Positions 15,001 to 24,879 of a stretch of DNA of 64,000 nt are shown here, one piece after another. The stretch's first letter is position 1; every line of letters starts with the position of its first letter. Under the pieces are notes generated by a model. That model ran no database searches. It worked only from the letters and a program-made list of their open reading frames with translations, and had not been told where the DNA came from. Source of the stretch: Seison nebaliae (lineage: Eukaryota > Rotifera > Pararotatoria > Seisonacea > Seisonidae); assembly GCA_023231475.1 (NCBI GenBank), contig JALJEE010000206.1, positions 22,810-86,809 of the forward strand. The letters run 5' to 3'. The position numbers and the translations under genes were made by a program.

Positions 15001-16108
15001 GCATGACTACAAACTCCACCACTTTCATAAATGACACTGAAAAGAGGAAATTAATTGAATGAATTGAGATTGTAAAAAAAAGTGACCCGAATGGCAAATC
15101 TGAACTACCAGCTGCTGGTATTGTTAAACATTCGTCCATGGAACCGTGAAATAAACGAACAATTTCACCTCCAAATGAATATCCTTTCAAAGTATTTCAA
15201 AATTGAATTGGCATTAGAAGAACAGAAAAATTAACCAGAGAATCTGGTTCGGATGGTACCACTGGAAATGGGTAACATCGTCCACAATGTTTGATGGAAG
15301 GATGCGTTGACATGGAATAATGATGAATCGGATGATGAGTAAATGTGCTACATAGTAATGAGAATGTTGGTATGAATAGAAAGAAAAGAAAAAATGAACT
15401 AAATATCTTTCGGACGATACACTCACTAGAATGACATCGTCTCCAACTCGAACTTTTTCTCCTTCGGATCTTTGTTTCGATGCGGGATTGATTGTCCACC
15501 AACATGATTCATCTTTAATTTGTTCTAATAATCCGACATCGAATGCTAATTTATCGGACGAGGTACTTGTAGAAAGACAAGATAAATACTTTCCGAACGA
15601 TTCATTCAATTTCCTTTATATCATCAACTAACCATATTACTCTGATAATGTCGTAGTTTGATAGCATGGCCATAAAGTAGTGTACGGTGACCTGTCGATT
15701 GGGATCCCTATTAGACGGATTGATGATGATGATGAATGATTATAATGAAAAGTAAACTCCTGAATGATCATTTGCTTGTAACATCTCTTGTAACGCTCGA
15801 ACACTCAAAGCTTGTTCCAGAAGGAAAACGCCTTCCGTCAAATTTGGAGTTACATTCTACAACAAATATTACAAATTGACAATTGGAGAGGAGAAGAAAC
15901 TTCGATAGAAAAGTCTTCGAGGAAACACATGCGATTGCCGAAACCTTCTCCAGCTAAAGCTAATCGTCGACCGGCGCTGGCCGATCCGCAATTGAGACAT
16001 ATCAAATCTTCCTAGAGAGAAGGAGATTGAAATGAATGAGAGAATGAGTGAAACTGTTCTAAGGAATGAGACGTCGTCTTGTTCGGCGTTTCCTACTTCG
16101 TCCGCCAT
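1..16108 (-). CDS. RyR: Ryanodine receptor Ca2+ release channel (RyR), N-terminal ~4758 aa, cut by left window edge
   Basis: Tetrameric Ca2+ release channel of the sarco/endoplasmic reticulum. I join 15 exons, high to low coordinate: 16108-16055, 16011-15901, 15856-15758, 15707-15633, 15588-15400, 15347-15236, 15183-15087, 15036-6786, 6408-6148, 6106-4456, 4408-4147, 4100-3776, 3734-3273, 2390-2331 and 2265-1. Phases agree throughout, giving 14274 nt in frame to base 1. The start MADEVGN precedes FLRT, as in RyR N termini. Seen in order: MIR region ([22 protein letters not shown]), RIH, SPRY1 (about residue 700), RyR repeats 1-2 (about 920 and 1030), SPRY2 (1160), SPRY3 (1570), RyR repeats 3-4 (3080, 3210), RIH-associated HRGAAEMM (4300) and an EF-hand pair (about 4600). 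The pore and transmembrane C terminus lie off the left edge. The equivalent human RyR1 segment is roughly 500 residues shorter, so this protein carries expansions. Recognition is certain; individual splice sites are inferred from frame and homology. Confidence 0.96.
430..480 (-). other. RyR EF-hand 1 with a canonical Ca2+-binding loop
   Basis: The reverse strand encodes the loop [12 protein letters not shown]. It has acidic or Asn ligands at positions 1, 3 and 5, Gly at 6, Ile at 8 and Glu at 12. About 35 residues later a second loop, [12 protein letters not shown], also fits the consensus. In mammalian RyR1 both loops are degenerate. This is a motif reading; calcium binding is inferred. Confidence 0.8.
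3104..3172 (-). other. RyR: Candidate alternative cassette exon of RyR (69 nt, 23 codons)
   Basis: This lies inside the 882-nt RyR intron 3272-2391, by far the largest in the gene. On the minus strand a pyrimidine-rich stretch ending CACATAG is followed by a 69-nt open segment and then AAG|GTAAAA, a better donor than most in this gene. Both flanking introns would be phase 0, so inclusion adds 23 residues (beginning SKIVEIYKL, ending QFEIK) between LIN and KDNEE without a frameshift. Human RyR1 has no residues at this point, which argues for optional use. Not proven to be spliced. Confidence 0.5.
6620..6634 (-). other. RyR: Candidate 15-nt microexon of RyR
   Basis: This lies in the 377-nt RyR intron 6785-6409. 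A pyrimidine-rich stretch ending CATTAG precedes the five codons IMSTS, which are followed by a GTCAGT donor. The surrounding intron is phase 0, so inclusion would keep frame between ALAKK and DDAEL. A motif this short can occur by chance, so this is tentative. Confidence 0.28.
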
Positions 16109-18465
16109 TGTCTATTGTCTCTCTATTTCTCTGTGAGAATGAGATGATGATGATGATATATGGATAAATGAATTGAACGATTGAAAGTTTGAAATAATTT
16201 TATGCATTTAATTGAAGGTAAGAATGAAGAAGTCTCTTCATATAAGAGATCATTGTTCTAATAATATTCTGGAGGGGAAGGAAAAGATTGATTAATTAAT
16301 AAGAATATGTGCAAGAAATCAAATGTTTCCATTCACTTCCATATATATTATTATCTAATGATTATACGTATGAGATAGATGTGTGAGTAGAAAGATCAGG
16401 AAAAGAAAACGCTCGTCAATTCAAACAATCGATTAATTTTCTCTTTTTCTTCCACTCATCCACTCTCTCCATCAACACACCGTTAAACTCTTCATGATTG
16501 CATAAGTTCTCCAGAAAATTCTTCTTTTCCACTTTCCTCCTCACACAACTCTCCATCAATCAACGAACCTCACAATATTTCAAAAAATGCAAACAGAGAT
16601 CAATTTCTACATATATCACTTTCTTCATCTCTCTATGTTTAGATTTATATAAACGTTGCACAACAACAACAAAAACAACAACAACAATAAGAAAAAGAAG
16701 AAGAAGAAGAAGAACGACAACGTATAATAATGATAAATAATTGATAATTGTATCAAATTGGAAGAAAATAAATTTTCGTCTAAATCACAGATGAAGAATT
16801 TGTAAAAATGACTAATAAGAGAATGAAAGTTAGTTGTTGTTGTTGTTGTTGTAGTTGTTGTTGTTGTTGTGATGATTTTCAGAATTAATTCAGTACTACA
16901 ATTGTTAATGATTAGAATGTCTCAATAAATATTAAGTTTTTGGAAGAAAATGAAGAAATTGGAATTGGCAGTGAAAACTAATTACGTACCGTGCAATTCA
17001 ATTCCATCGAATACTCGTCCTCGTACTATAAACCATCCTCTCTCACATTCATTTTCGAAGTATTCGAGATGTATAGAAAACATTCCGTTTGGAAAAAACT
17101 ATCCGTCCATCTGACTACATCTCCTCCCCACCAACTACATTCTCCTCCTCGTCTTCAGCTGTATCGCTACGAACTGTATACTGTTGATACCATCATCATC
17201 GACAATAATAAGAAACTGGAAGAGATCTTTTCTGTTGCTTATACCCAATGCACACAATCTCACCACTTAACAAAACATCGACTAGAGATTGATATTATAA
17301 TTATTTTGTTCAGTGAATTGGTGGAAGAAGGAGTAAAAATAGAAAGAAATAATAAACCCGATCCCTCCAACAAGGAAGAAAGGAAATATAAGAAACAAAA
17401 CTCAATCGAACTTTGCATCATCTTCTTTTCTTTTCAATTATTATCACCAACTTCTCTGTTCCATTTACGTTCTAACGGTAATTTTACAAGGTCACTTAAA
17501 AGCATCCAACTTCTCCTTCCAATTATTGTTCTTTCAACGTCCCACTATCGATCGTCAATTTCTTGTTCTCCTCATCTATCACACGATCACCAAACTTATA
17601 TAATTCTCATCTTATTTGTCTCATCAATCAACGCGTCCTATTTCCACCTCAAACCGCCACCTCAAAAAATTTCTAGTTCTAATTTTATTCAATTTTCTCT
17701 ATTTCAGAAAAACCATCATCCTCGAAAACCATCATTCCAGTTAATAGATAATTATCGTGTTAATTTCAGTTCATTTATTTTAGGGAAATTTTAAAAGTTT
17801 TCTTTTCACTCACAATTCTGTTACACTACAATATAAGCACCAATACTTTCACTCAGATTTCAATATTGTCAGTTTAGCCTGACCTTATGACTTAAGCGAT
17901 TCCAAAGTTTTTCACGACAATTAATCAAATTTACATAAATAATTCGAAAGACGAACTTAATTATGCGAGAATGATATTCTGGATTCCAATCTTCAAATTG
18001 AGAAATTGAGTGTTCATTCCTTTTCTTCTCATTCCGTTGGTGGAAATGATGAGATTAAACAAACAGTCAAATGAAACGTTATTCAATTGGAGATTGTGGT
18101 AAAATAATTGATTCTTTTCCTTCAAATAAGTCGCTTCTTGAAATTGATTAAGCTATCCGTCTCATCAATAACTGGCGTCCATTTACAACAAGTTTCCATT
18201 TTCAACTCACCTTTACTATATCCATTTTTTCCTTCAACATTCTCCGTAAAAAGAATTAGTCTAATTGAATCTCGAATTTTCCCACGAGTAAATGAGAATT
18301 GCAGAATAAAAAGTTAAATTGAGATTAACACAACATATTATATTTCCTTCATTTTCTCATACTCCATTAACTTAATTTTGTTTCCTAATAAATTCCTCTC
18401 AAATTGAAGCTCGTCTAATGAGAAACTGAAACACAATAATAGCCAACTTGAAAAATTCAACGAAG
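16109..18465. other. Intergenic region upstream of RyR, with microsatellites
   Basis: This holds the presumed RyR promoter and 5' untranslated region. I see no conserved coding segment. Short tandem repeats are present: AAC at about 16660-16687, AAG at about 16690-16714, and GTT at about 16832-16870. A 267-codon plus-strand open frame at 16991-17794 is rich in Ser, His, Ile and Lys without domain character, and I regard it as chance. Confidence 0.6.
16832..16870. repeat. (GTT)n microsatellite
   Basis: About a dozen GTT units interrupted by one GTA, in the RyR upstream region. No coding role is seen. Confidence 0.85.
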
Positions 18466-18828
18466 TATCCCTAGCATACAAAATTTTTGTTTGTAACGTT
18501 ATAGTTACTTAAAAGCAAGCAGTAACATCAACGTTTAACTTTGAAGAAAGTTACCGTAATTACAACTAAAAATTGTACATAAAAGTAATATTTTAGCTCT
18601 TTTCAAAAAAAATTGATTTGTCGTAATAAAAAAAAAAAATTAACCAATGATTATAAATAAATGACATATACCAGATATTTTTGTAGAGAAAAATTTCTAA
18701 ATAAATGACATGAAATTTCTTTTTAAGGTTACATTTTAGTTATTTTACGTAAAGTTAAAGGTGGATTCAACGTAACATTAACTTATTTTGCAACGTTACT
18801 GTTTATCAAATTTTGTATGCTAGGGATA
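18466..18828. mobile_element. 359-bp MITE with 19-bp perfect terminal inverted repeats and TA target duplication (Tc1/mariner type)
   Basis: The left end at 18468 reads TCCCTAGCATACAAAATTT, and the right end finishing at 18826 is its exact reverse complement. Inside these, both arms share a GTAACGTT word after a short mismatch. The element is flanked by TA dinucleotides at 18466-18467 and 18827-18828, the target-site duplication typical of IS630/Tc1/mariner transposition. The interior is AT-rich, has no open frame, and has further GTAAC/GTTAC motifs near both ends. It is therefore a non-autonomous deletion derivative. The superfamily call rests on TIR and TSD only. Confidence 0.85.
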
Positions 18829-19458
18829 TTCATAAAGTCAATACTACAATGATCTCTCATGTCAAATTCCGAAATATATAAAATTCTTATAAAATTCAAA
18901 ATAAATTTTCTTCTGATTTTGAAAATAAAAATTTGTCATTTTCTTTTTTATGTTATAAGTAGTTTTAATCGACGAGCTACGACGTCATTAATTGCCAAAT
19001 GGGAAATGTCGTTCCTGACCGATTTCAATCAATAAATTTTTAGAAGATTATTAGAAAGAAAATGTTAAGCTCAATCAAAATAGAAATTAGTTGGATGAAA
19101 TTTGAATTTTGTATGTTGAAATTTATCGAGAAATAATTGGACGTAGTGAAATGTGTATGAGATGAGTATGAGTGAATTGAATAGGAATTGGGTATAAAAG
19201 TAGTGTGGAAAATAGAAAAGTCGAGAATTGTGCGCTCTCCATCCAAAATGACATTTTTCTCTCAAATAAGTGAATGGTTATGGTCTCGAAAGTTAAATAT
19301 TTTTCTTTTTGTAATTCACTTCAGATTTCGATTAAAACGCGAAAAGCTTTTTCAGTTCTACAATGCAAAGACGTCATCAAACGATGATTTTTGTTATTAT
19401 TTCTTCTCCTCTTTCAATTTCTTTATGTTCAATTATTTAGGGTACGAAACTACCTCAG
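18829..19458. other. Upstream region of the Kelch gene
   Basis: This is AT-rich DNA between the MITE and the Kelch coding frame. A splice-acceptor-like TTATTTAG ends at 19440, so a 5' exon (non-coding or short coding) probably lies at about 19190-19380. I could not join any upstream frame to the Kelch frame in phase, so the 5' end of that gene is unresolved. Confidence 0.4.
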
Positions 19459-20610
19459 ATGTACAAGACAATTCGGTTGACTCATCGATCGGTGAAACCA
19501 TCACGACGGTCTGGTCATCGTATGGTAGCGACAGCGACTGATTTGTGGTTATGGGGCGGTTATGACAATCGAACGTTTCCTCAAGTATTTGCTGAATTGT
19601 GGCGATATAACATTTTGACAAGAGTATGGTATCAACAAAAAACGACAGGTGATATTCCTGTAGATCTATGTGCATCGCCCGCCATCTGTTTGGTCGGGTC
19701 TGATTATTTGATGTTATATAGTGGGACATCGGAAGTATTTAGTGAAAATTTACGATCGGAAGTTTATCAATTATCATTGACAACTTTCCAATGGAAAAAA
19801 CGGAAATTTACATCAGTTGTCAGTGATGAAATTGATCAACCACCACGAGTTTATGGTGGAACAATCTTTTATTATAATCAGAAAATCTACATAATTGGTG
19901 GCATCGATGGTCATCAACAATATTATTCGAAATTGTTTGAAATTGACCTCGATGCCGACACAATCCAATGCCGAGCAACATTTATGAAAACAACCGGATT
20001 CTATCGAGCTGAACCAGCAATATGGAAAGATAAATTATATTTGTTCGGAGGTTCAACTCATCAACGTCAAGTTCGCTCTTTAAATGAAATTCCGGTGATG
20101 AACCTAATGACATTCGAAGAGGATTTGATAAAATTACCAGAAGGAATGGACATTCCACGTAGTCGCAAATTCCATTCACATGGACAACATAAAAATTTCG
20201 TTTTCGTTTTCGGTGGAATCGTCGAAGAGAGTTTGGATCGATATGAAGAAATCGATAAATATCTCTGGAGATTCGATTGCGATACTTCGTCATGGAGGAG
20301 AATAGAATTAATTTGTGAGAATCTCATTCCAACTTGGTTCGCAGCGTCGGCTTGTTACGACGGAACTTTCTATCAACATGGAGGTGTCCATTATGTGGCT
20401 GGTGCCGGTTATCGACATCGGGAATTTTTCCTTATAAATCTCTCATTGAAATCTTTGAGATTCATATGTTTCTCACGTTATTTGATGGAGGAACGGATTG
20501 ATGATGGGAATGAGAATGCAATCGAAGAGAAATATCGGAAATTGGGAATTCCATCAGAATACACTCGCCAACTGATGATTGCAGTTCGAGCACGTCGATT
20601 ACCTTTATAA
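19459..20610 (+). CDS. KLHDC10: Kelch-repeat protein, KLHDC10 (slim)-like
   Basis: This is a 383-residue beta-propeller protein. Kelch glycine pairs recur along it (WGGY, IIGGI, LFGGS, VFGGI, QHGGV). The segment RRSGHR followed by LWGGY, the ELWRY motif and the order of repeats match KLHDC10 best. In that family the propeller is a substrate receptor for cullin-2 ubiquitin ligase. The first in-frame ATG (19459) is used. The frame stays open just upstream and may continue into an unplaced 5' exon ending at a splice acceptor at 19440. An AATAAA lies about 20 nt past the stop. The gene converges on TBCB. Family assignment is good; orthology versus another KLHDC member is less certain. Confidence 0.8.
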   Translation: MYKTIRLTHRSVKPSRRSGHRMVATATDLWLWGGYDNRTFPQVFAELWRYNILTRVWYQQKTTGDIPVDLCASPAICLVGSDYLMLYSGTSEVFSENLRSEVYQLSLTTFQWKKRKFTSVVSDEIDQPPRVYGGTIFYYNQKIYIIGGIDGHQQYYSKLFEIDLDADTIQCRATFMKTTGFYRAEPAIWKDKLYLFGGSTHQRQVRSLNEIPVMNLMTFEEDLIKLPEGMDIPRSRKFHSHGQHKNFVFVFGGIVEESLDRYEEIDKYLWRFDCDTSSWRRIELICENLIPTWFAASACYDGTFYQHGGVHYVAGAGYRHREFFLINLSLKSLRFICFSRYLMEERIDDGNENAIEEKYRKLGIPSEYTRQLMIAVRARRLPL

Positions 20611-20629
20611 AATATTTTTTATGTCTACT

Positions 20630-20635
20630 AATAAA
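20630..20635 (+). terminator. Polyadenylation signal of the Kelch gene
   Basis: AATAAA starts 20 nt after the Kelch stop codon, implying a very short 3' untranslated region. Confidence 0.6.
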
Positions 20636-20948
20636 AGACAATTATTATTCACTATCACCAAATGTATTCTATGATTGAACATCATTAATAACGGAATTTT
20701 TAACAATAGTTCTTGAAAGAATTAAAATAAATGAAATGACTTCTAAAGTTCTCAATTTAATACTATTTCCTGTTTAATTTATTTTAATTTATTTTAATAA
20801 AATTTAAATTATTTTAATTTATAACTCAAATTAATTTTATTTTTCCTTTGAAATGCGATTAAAATTTTTATTCGACTTATTTCTCAATGGGAAACATTTG
20901 ATTTTTTGAGAAGGACAAATAATCAATCGATTATCGATGGAATTAATG

Positions 20949-21901
20949 TTAATAATTCCATTTCTTTCTGGAATATGATGATGGAATGGAAGATATATCC
21001 GATTCGGACGTAATAGTAGATAAAGAAGTAGTTGAATAATCTCTTCTCAAATTACCTTCATCATCATCATCGTCATCATCGTCATCGTCTTCGTCACCAG
21101 AAACTGTTCCAAATAATGATTGATAATGATTAACGTCACGATCTCGTTCGGAGATTTCGATGCAACTTGGTGGGACGAATGAACCATGATTGGGCGAACA
21201 ATGGAAATAGTGGATACCTTGGACGCTTCCATCGTTCGCTCCAATTGGTTCATCATACTCGACACCAACAAAAGGATATTTTGTGTTGAAGAGTACATGA
21301 TCAATGAAAGCGATACGTCCTGAACGTTTCTCTTTTCCTACGACATTCACTTCACATTTCGTTCCAACTTCGAATTTTTCTTTCAATTCTTTCGCTATCG
21401 CTGTCTCATATTGACTCCGCTTAATCGGTTTCCCATCCGCATCAAAAAACTTCTTTTTACTTTCACCTGCAAATCGTCCTGAAAAAAAAAGAGAATTAAA
21501 TGAACAAACAGAAATGACTTCTTTATACCTAATTTATGTTGTTTCTTATAATCTCGAATCGTATTCTTGAGTTGCGAATAACATGAGTCAGTGATGACTT
21601 TATGTGGTTTATCCGTCACATCCTTCGACGCGTCAACTACTCGTAATGTGCAAGTGTTGTTGATGGGATATGAAGTTAATTTGTTCGTTTCGTTGTGCAA
21701 AGTCTCGAGAAAGTTTTTGGAAGAATTATACAAATCAATTCGCATATGATCTATGGGAATCTTCGTTATCTTCTCCAATTTCACTTTCAATTCACCGACG
21801 GTTAACGTTCGCTCGAAACAACGTTTGCTGCTACTCATCATCGTTTTGGATTCGATAGTACATAGAAAGAAAATTGATGGTTGCTCACCGTCTAGCGCCA
21901 T
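20949..21901 (-). CDS. TBCB: Tubulin folding cofactor B (TBCB), two exons
   Basis: Tubulin-specific chaperone that handles alpha-tubulin with TBCE. Exon 1 is 21901-21529 and exon 2 is 21478-20949, joined through a 50-nt intron in frame to 300 residues. The N-terminal half is a ubiquitin-like domain (RTLTVGELKVKLEKI). A short linker (KLGRFAGE) follows, then a CAP-Gly domain (VGVEYDEP, NDGSVQG, YFHC, GSFVPPS). Two oddities. The hallmark GKNDG reads GANDG, losing the lysine. And the usual short C terminus ending in an acidic-hydrophobic DEI/M tail is replaced by a run of about ten Asp, a Ser/Thr-rich stretch and a basic-aromatic end (RKKWNY). The start is the first true ATG, MALDGE. It lies head-to-head with the Munc18 gene. 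Confidence 0.93.
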
Positions 21902-22402
21902 ATTCAAATTTCAATTTCTTTCCAAAAGGAAGAAATGAAACAAAAATGAAAATTCTCTTTCGCTCACTTTTCTCAATTAAATGACAACTAATTTAAAATT
22001 GTTAGAAGGATGACGTCGAATATTGTGCGCTCTTCCACCTATAAATATCTAGTTAAAAAGCAGTTGCAACTTCCTATCTAATGTAAGCTTACTCGTATAT
22101 CTCATCTGGAAACTTTAAATATGGAATTTGTTTTAAATTTAAGAAATTTCAACTTTTAAGCTTAAATGAAAAAATGATTAATTTCCATAAGAGAATTAAT
22201 AATAATTCATTAATTATAATAATTATTATGATAATTATTTTTCTTTTTCTTCATTCTTTTCGGTTAAATTACTAGAAATAAGGAAAAAAAATTATTCAAA
22301 ATTTTTTCATTAAAAATATTGTTTCAATCGATTTTTTTTAAAATAAATTTCATTCAGATTTCTTTCATCATTCGATTGTTGTTAAAGTGAAGTTTTAAGA
22401 GA
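21902..22402. promoter_or_regulatory. 500-bp shared upstream region between TBCB and Munc18
   Basis: This AT-rich spacer separates two divergent start codons, so it must hold both promoters, whether separate or bidirectional. It contains ATAATTATTATGATAATTAT-like palindromic AT stretches near 22215-22240. I see no coding segment or conserved element that I can name. Confidence 0.4.
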
Positions 22403-24469
22403 ATGAAATTGTTATTGGAGAAATTGCAGACAGTTCTTCTCAATGATATATTGTCACAATTTAACGAGAATGCTATGGAGAAGAATTCATATATCAGTAA
22501 AATATTTCGTGTGTTAGTGGTGGACGATTTGGGACTAAATTTGATTAATCGATCTCTCAAATTCAGTTCACTCATTAATATGGGTATAACGTTGATTGAA
22601 TTTATTAAGAAACAAAGACAACCATTACCAGCATTCGATGTCATTTATTTAGTGGAATGTACATCGGAGAATATCAGTAAAATTATCGAAGATCAAAAAA
22701 AAGGATTGTATAAATCGTCATATATTTATTTCCTTACTACTTGTTCAAGTGAGATGTATGAGAAGTGTATGAGTTATTCACCTAATCCGACTTCACTTAT
22801 TTCGATTTGGCAAGTGAATTTAGCCTTTCATCCATATACTCATCTCTCTTATACATTATCATTGACAGATGAGGATGATGGAAACGAATTCCTCAAACTC
22901 AGTTTATTGTCGAATGAGAATATGCAGATGAAGATGGAAGAAAAGATCGTTCGACGATTAATGACATTGTTCTTCTCATATAATGAAATTCCAAATATTC
23001 GATATCAGAAGAATTCGAATGTTTGTACAAAATTGGCGAAGAAGATTGAAGTTCAATTAAAAGAAGAAATTGATAAAGTGAAAGTGACGTCATGTTCATC
23101 ATGTCTATTAATTGTTGATCGTTCCATTGATCCATTATCGCCATTAATTCATGAAGCTAGTTTTGAATCATTATTATACGAAGTTTTCTATCAATCAATC
23201 GATCACAATTCACACGAATTATCATTATCAAAACAAAACGGTTTCAACGACGTCAAAACATTTTCTTTATTAGACGAAATTTATACGAGTCAAATCACAC
23301 AATCATCCCAACAACAACAACCGTCAATTCAACAATCGAGTGAGAAAGAAAAAACATTACAAAATTTCTCACCATATCGACGGTTGTGGGATTCGATTCG
23401 ATATGATTCATTAAATGTCGCTCAAATGAAATTGTCGAATAAGTTGAAAGAATTGACTAATGATGAAAGGAAATTAATGACATTTGAAGAGAATGTACAA
23501 GATCAACAAGCACAAATCAATAATCGATTGAAACGATTGGCACCACATAAGATTAAAGAGAAGAATGACGTTCAATTGACATTGACATTATTGGAACGTG
23601 TAATGAAACATTATAGTCGTTTGGAGAAATTGATCGAAGTCGAACAAACAGTTGTCGCTAATTGTCAGCCCGTATTGGATTTCTTACAAATTATTAAAGA
23701 TTCTAATATTGATCAAATGGATCGATTACGATTAATTCTCTTAATTTATTTGACACAAAGAGGCTACTCAAAAAAGTCGTTTAATGAAAAGAAATTATCA
23801 ATTAACGAAATTGAACAGATGATGTCTCATGTGAACATGTCAGAGAGTCATGTTCAATTATTTCATTTCTATCAAAAATTGATCGAAAAACGTTGTGATA
23901 AATCATTGAAACCAAATCATCAATTATCTATTGATAACGTTCTGATGTGTGATCAATGGCGTCCGATGATACAAAGTTTCATCAGAGATCTAATCACTGG
24001 AAATTTGTCATGTGAGAAATTTCCATTAATTAAATTGCTCGACACAAATTATGCTGGAACTCAATCGAAATCCTCAAATAAATTAACGACCCGATTAAAT
24101 CCGTTCGCTAATACGTCACGTTTTCATTCTGGTGGCGAAGGCGACATTACTGCTAGTGCTCGTCGAGGACCGAAAGAAGGGAAAGATCAATCTCCTTCAC
24201 CATCCAGACATAATTCGAAAGATTTCAATATTATCAATAATCAGGTTTATGGGAATGTCATTCCATTGACAGGAGCATCAAAATATTTTATTTATATCGT
24301 GGGGGGAATGACTCATTCAGAAATTCGTTCAGTCCATCAACTTCGTACGGACAAATCGATCGATTCCGAACTATTCATCGGAAGTGACACAATTATCACT
24401 TCTCCCACTTATTTATCATCTATCCTAACCTATTTAAACGGTCATATAACTAATTCTGTTCCGATTTGA
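22403..24469 (+). CDS. Rop: Munc18/Rop-type SM protein (syntaxin-binding protein), single exon
   Basis: Sec1/Munc18 protein that binds syntaxin and templates SNARE assembly for vesicle fusion at the plasma membrane. It is 688 residues and intronless. Domain 1 shows FRVLVVDDLG and QPLPAFDVIYLVE. The central region has LLIVDRSIDPLSPLIHEASFE, close to the Munc18 LLILDRGFDPSSPVLHE motif, and the C terminus has IYIVGGMTHSEIRS. This places it with the UNC-18/STXBP1/Rop class rather than Vps45, Vps33 or Sly1. It is about 90 residues longer than the usual 590-600 because of a Gln/Ser-rich insertion near residue 300 and a Ser/Gly-rich linker near residues 550-610. An AATAAA at 24838-24843 probably ends a 370-nt 3' UTR that nearly meets the convergent gene. 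Confidence 0.94.
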   Translation: MKLLLEKLQTVLLNDILSQFNENAMEKNSYISKIFRVLVVDDLGLNLINRSLKFSSLINMGITLIEFIKKQRQPLPAFDVIYLVECTSENISKIIEDQKKGLYKSSYIYFLTTCSSEMYEKCMSYSPNPTSLISIWQVNLAFHPYTHLSYTLSLTDEDDGNEFLKLSLLSNENMQMKMEEKIVRRLMTLFFSYNEIPNIRYQKNSNVCTKLAKKIEVQLKEEIDKVKVTSCSSCLLIVDRSIDPLSPLIHEASFESLLYEVFYQSIDHNSHELSLSKQNGFNDVKTFSLLDEIYTSQITQSSQQQQPSIQQSSEKEKTLQNFSPYRRLWDSIRYDSLNVAQMKLSNKLKELTNDERKLMTFEENVQDQQAQINNRLKRLAPHKIKEKNDVQLTLTLLERVMKHYSRLEKLIEVEQTVVANCQPVLDFLQIIKDSNIDQMDRLRLILLIYLTQRGYSKKSFNEKKLSINEIEQMMSHVNMSESHVQLFHFYQKLIEKRCDKSLKPNHQLSIDNVLMCDQWRPMIQSFIRDLITGNLSCEKFPLIKLLDTNYAGTQSKSSNKLTTRLNPFANTSRFHSGGEGDITASARRGPKEGKDQSPSPSRHNSKDFNIINNQVYGNVIPLTGASKYFIYIVGGMTHSEIRSVHQLRTDKSIDSELFIGSDTIITSPTYLSSILTYLNGHITNSVPI

Positions 24470-24837
24470 CGAAATGACACCGAAATTTGTTGGAATTCAT
24501 TTTCGAAAAAGAATTCATTTCACTCTTATCAATCAATTGCAAGAGAATGATCTTTCTTTTCCCCGTTCAACTATTAAAAATTTCCACTCTCATCAAACAG
24601 ATTCCATTCAACCAAATTTAATTTATTATGACGATTCTTTTTTTTTCATCTTTTCAATCTATTATAATATTGTCTCATTGAATATAACTTGTGATTTTAA
24701 TGTGGGGGGAAAGTATAAGAGTTTGTCGAAGAATAAGAGAAAAAAAAAAGGAAAATGGAAATTATTTGAGAAGATTTTCTCGAAATTCTTTCTATTAATT
24801 AATTCGGTTTGGGGAAAGAATTGTCAAGAGAAATTCT

Positions 24838-24843
24838 AAATAA
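24838..24843 (+). terminator. Polyadenylation signal of the Munc18 gene
   Basis: AATAAA about 370 nt past the stop codon and about 40 nt before the end of the convergent gene. Confidence 0.45.
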
Positions 24844-24879
24844 ACTAAAAAAGAAAAATTATTCGAATTCATCTCCATC

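Noticed and set aside
16991..17794. 267-codon plus-strand open frame upstream of RyR
   Set aside because: Composition is dominated by Ser, His, Ile, Lys and Pro with no domain pattern. It lies in the region expected to hold the RyR promoter and shows no homology I recognise.
22200..22245. AT-rich palindromic stretch upstream of Munc18 as a mobile element end
   Set aside because: No matching partner repeat or target duplication was found; simple AT-rich symmetry is expected at this base composition.
24474..24839. 121-codon frame directly after the Munc18 stop
   Set aside because: It overlaps the expected Munc18 3' UTR, contains Phe/Lys homopolymer-like runs, and a polyadenylation signal follows it.
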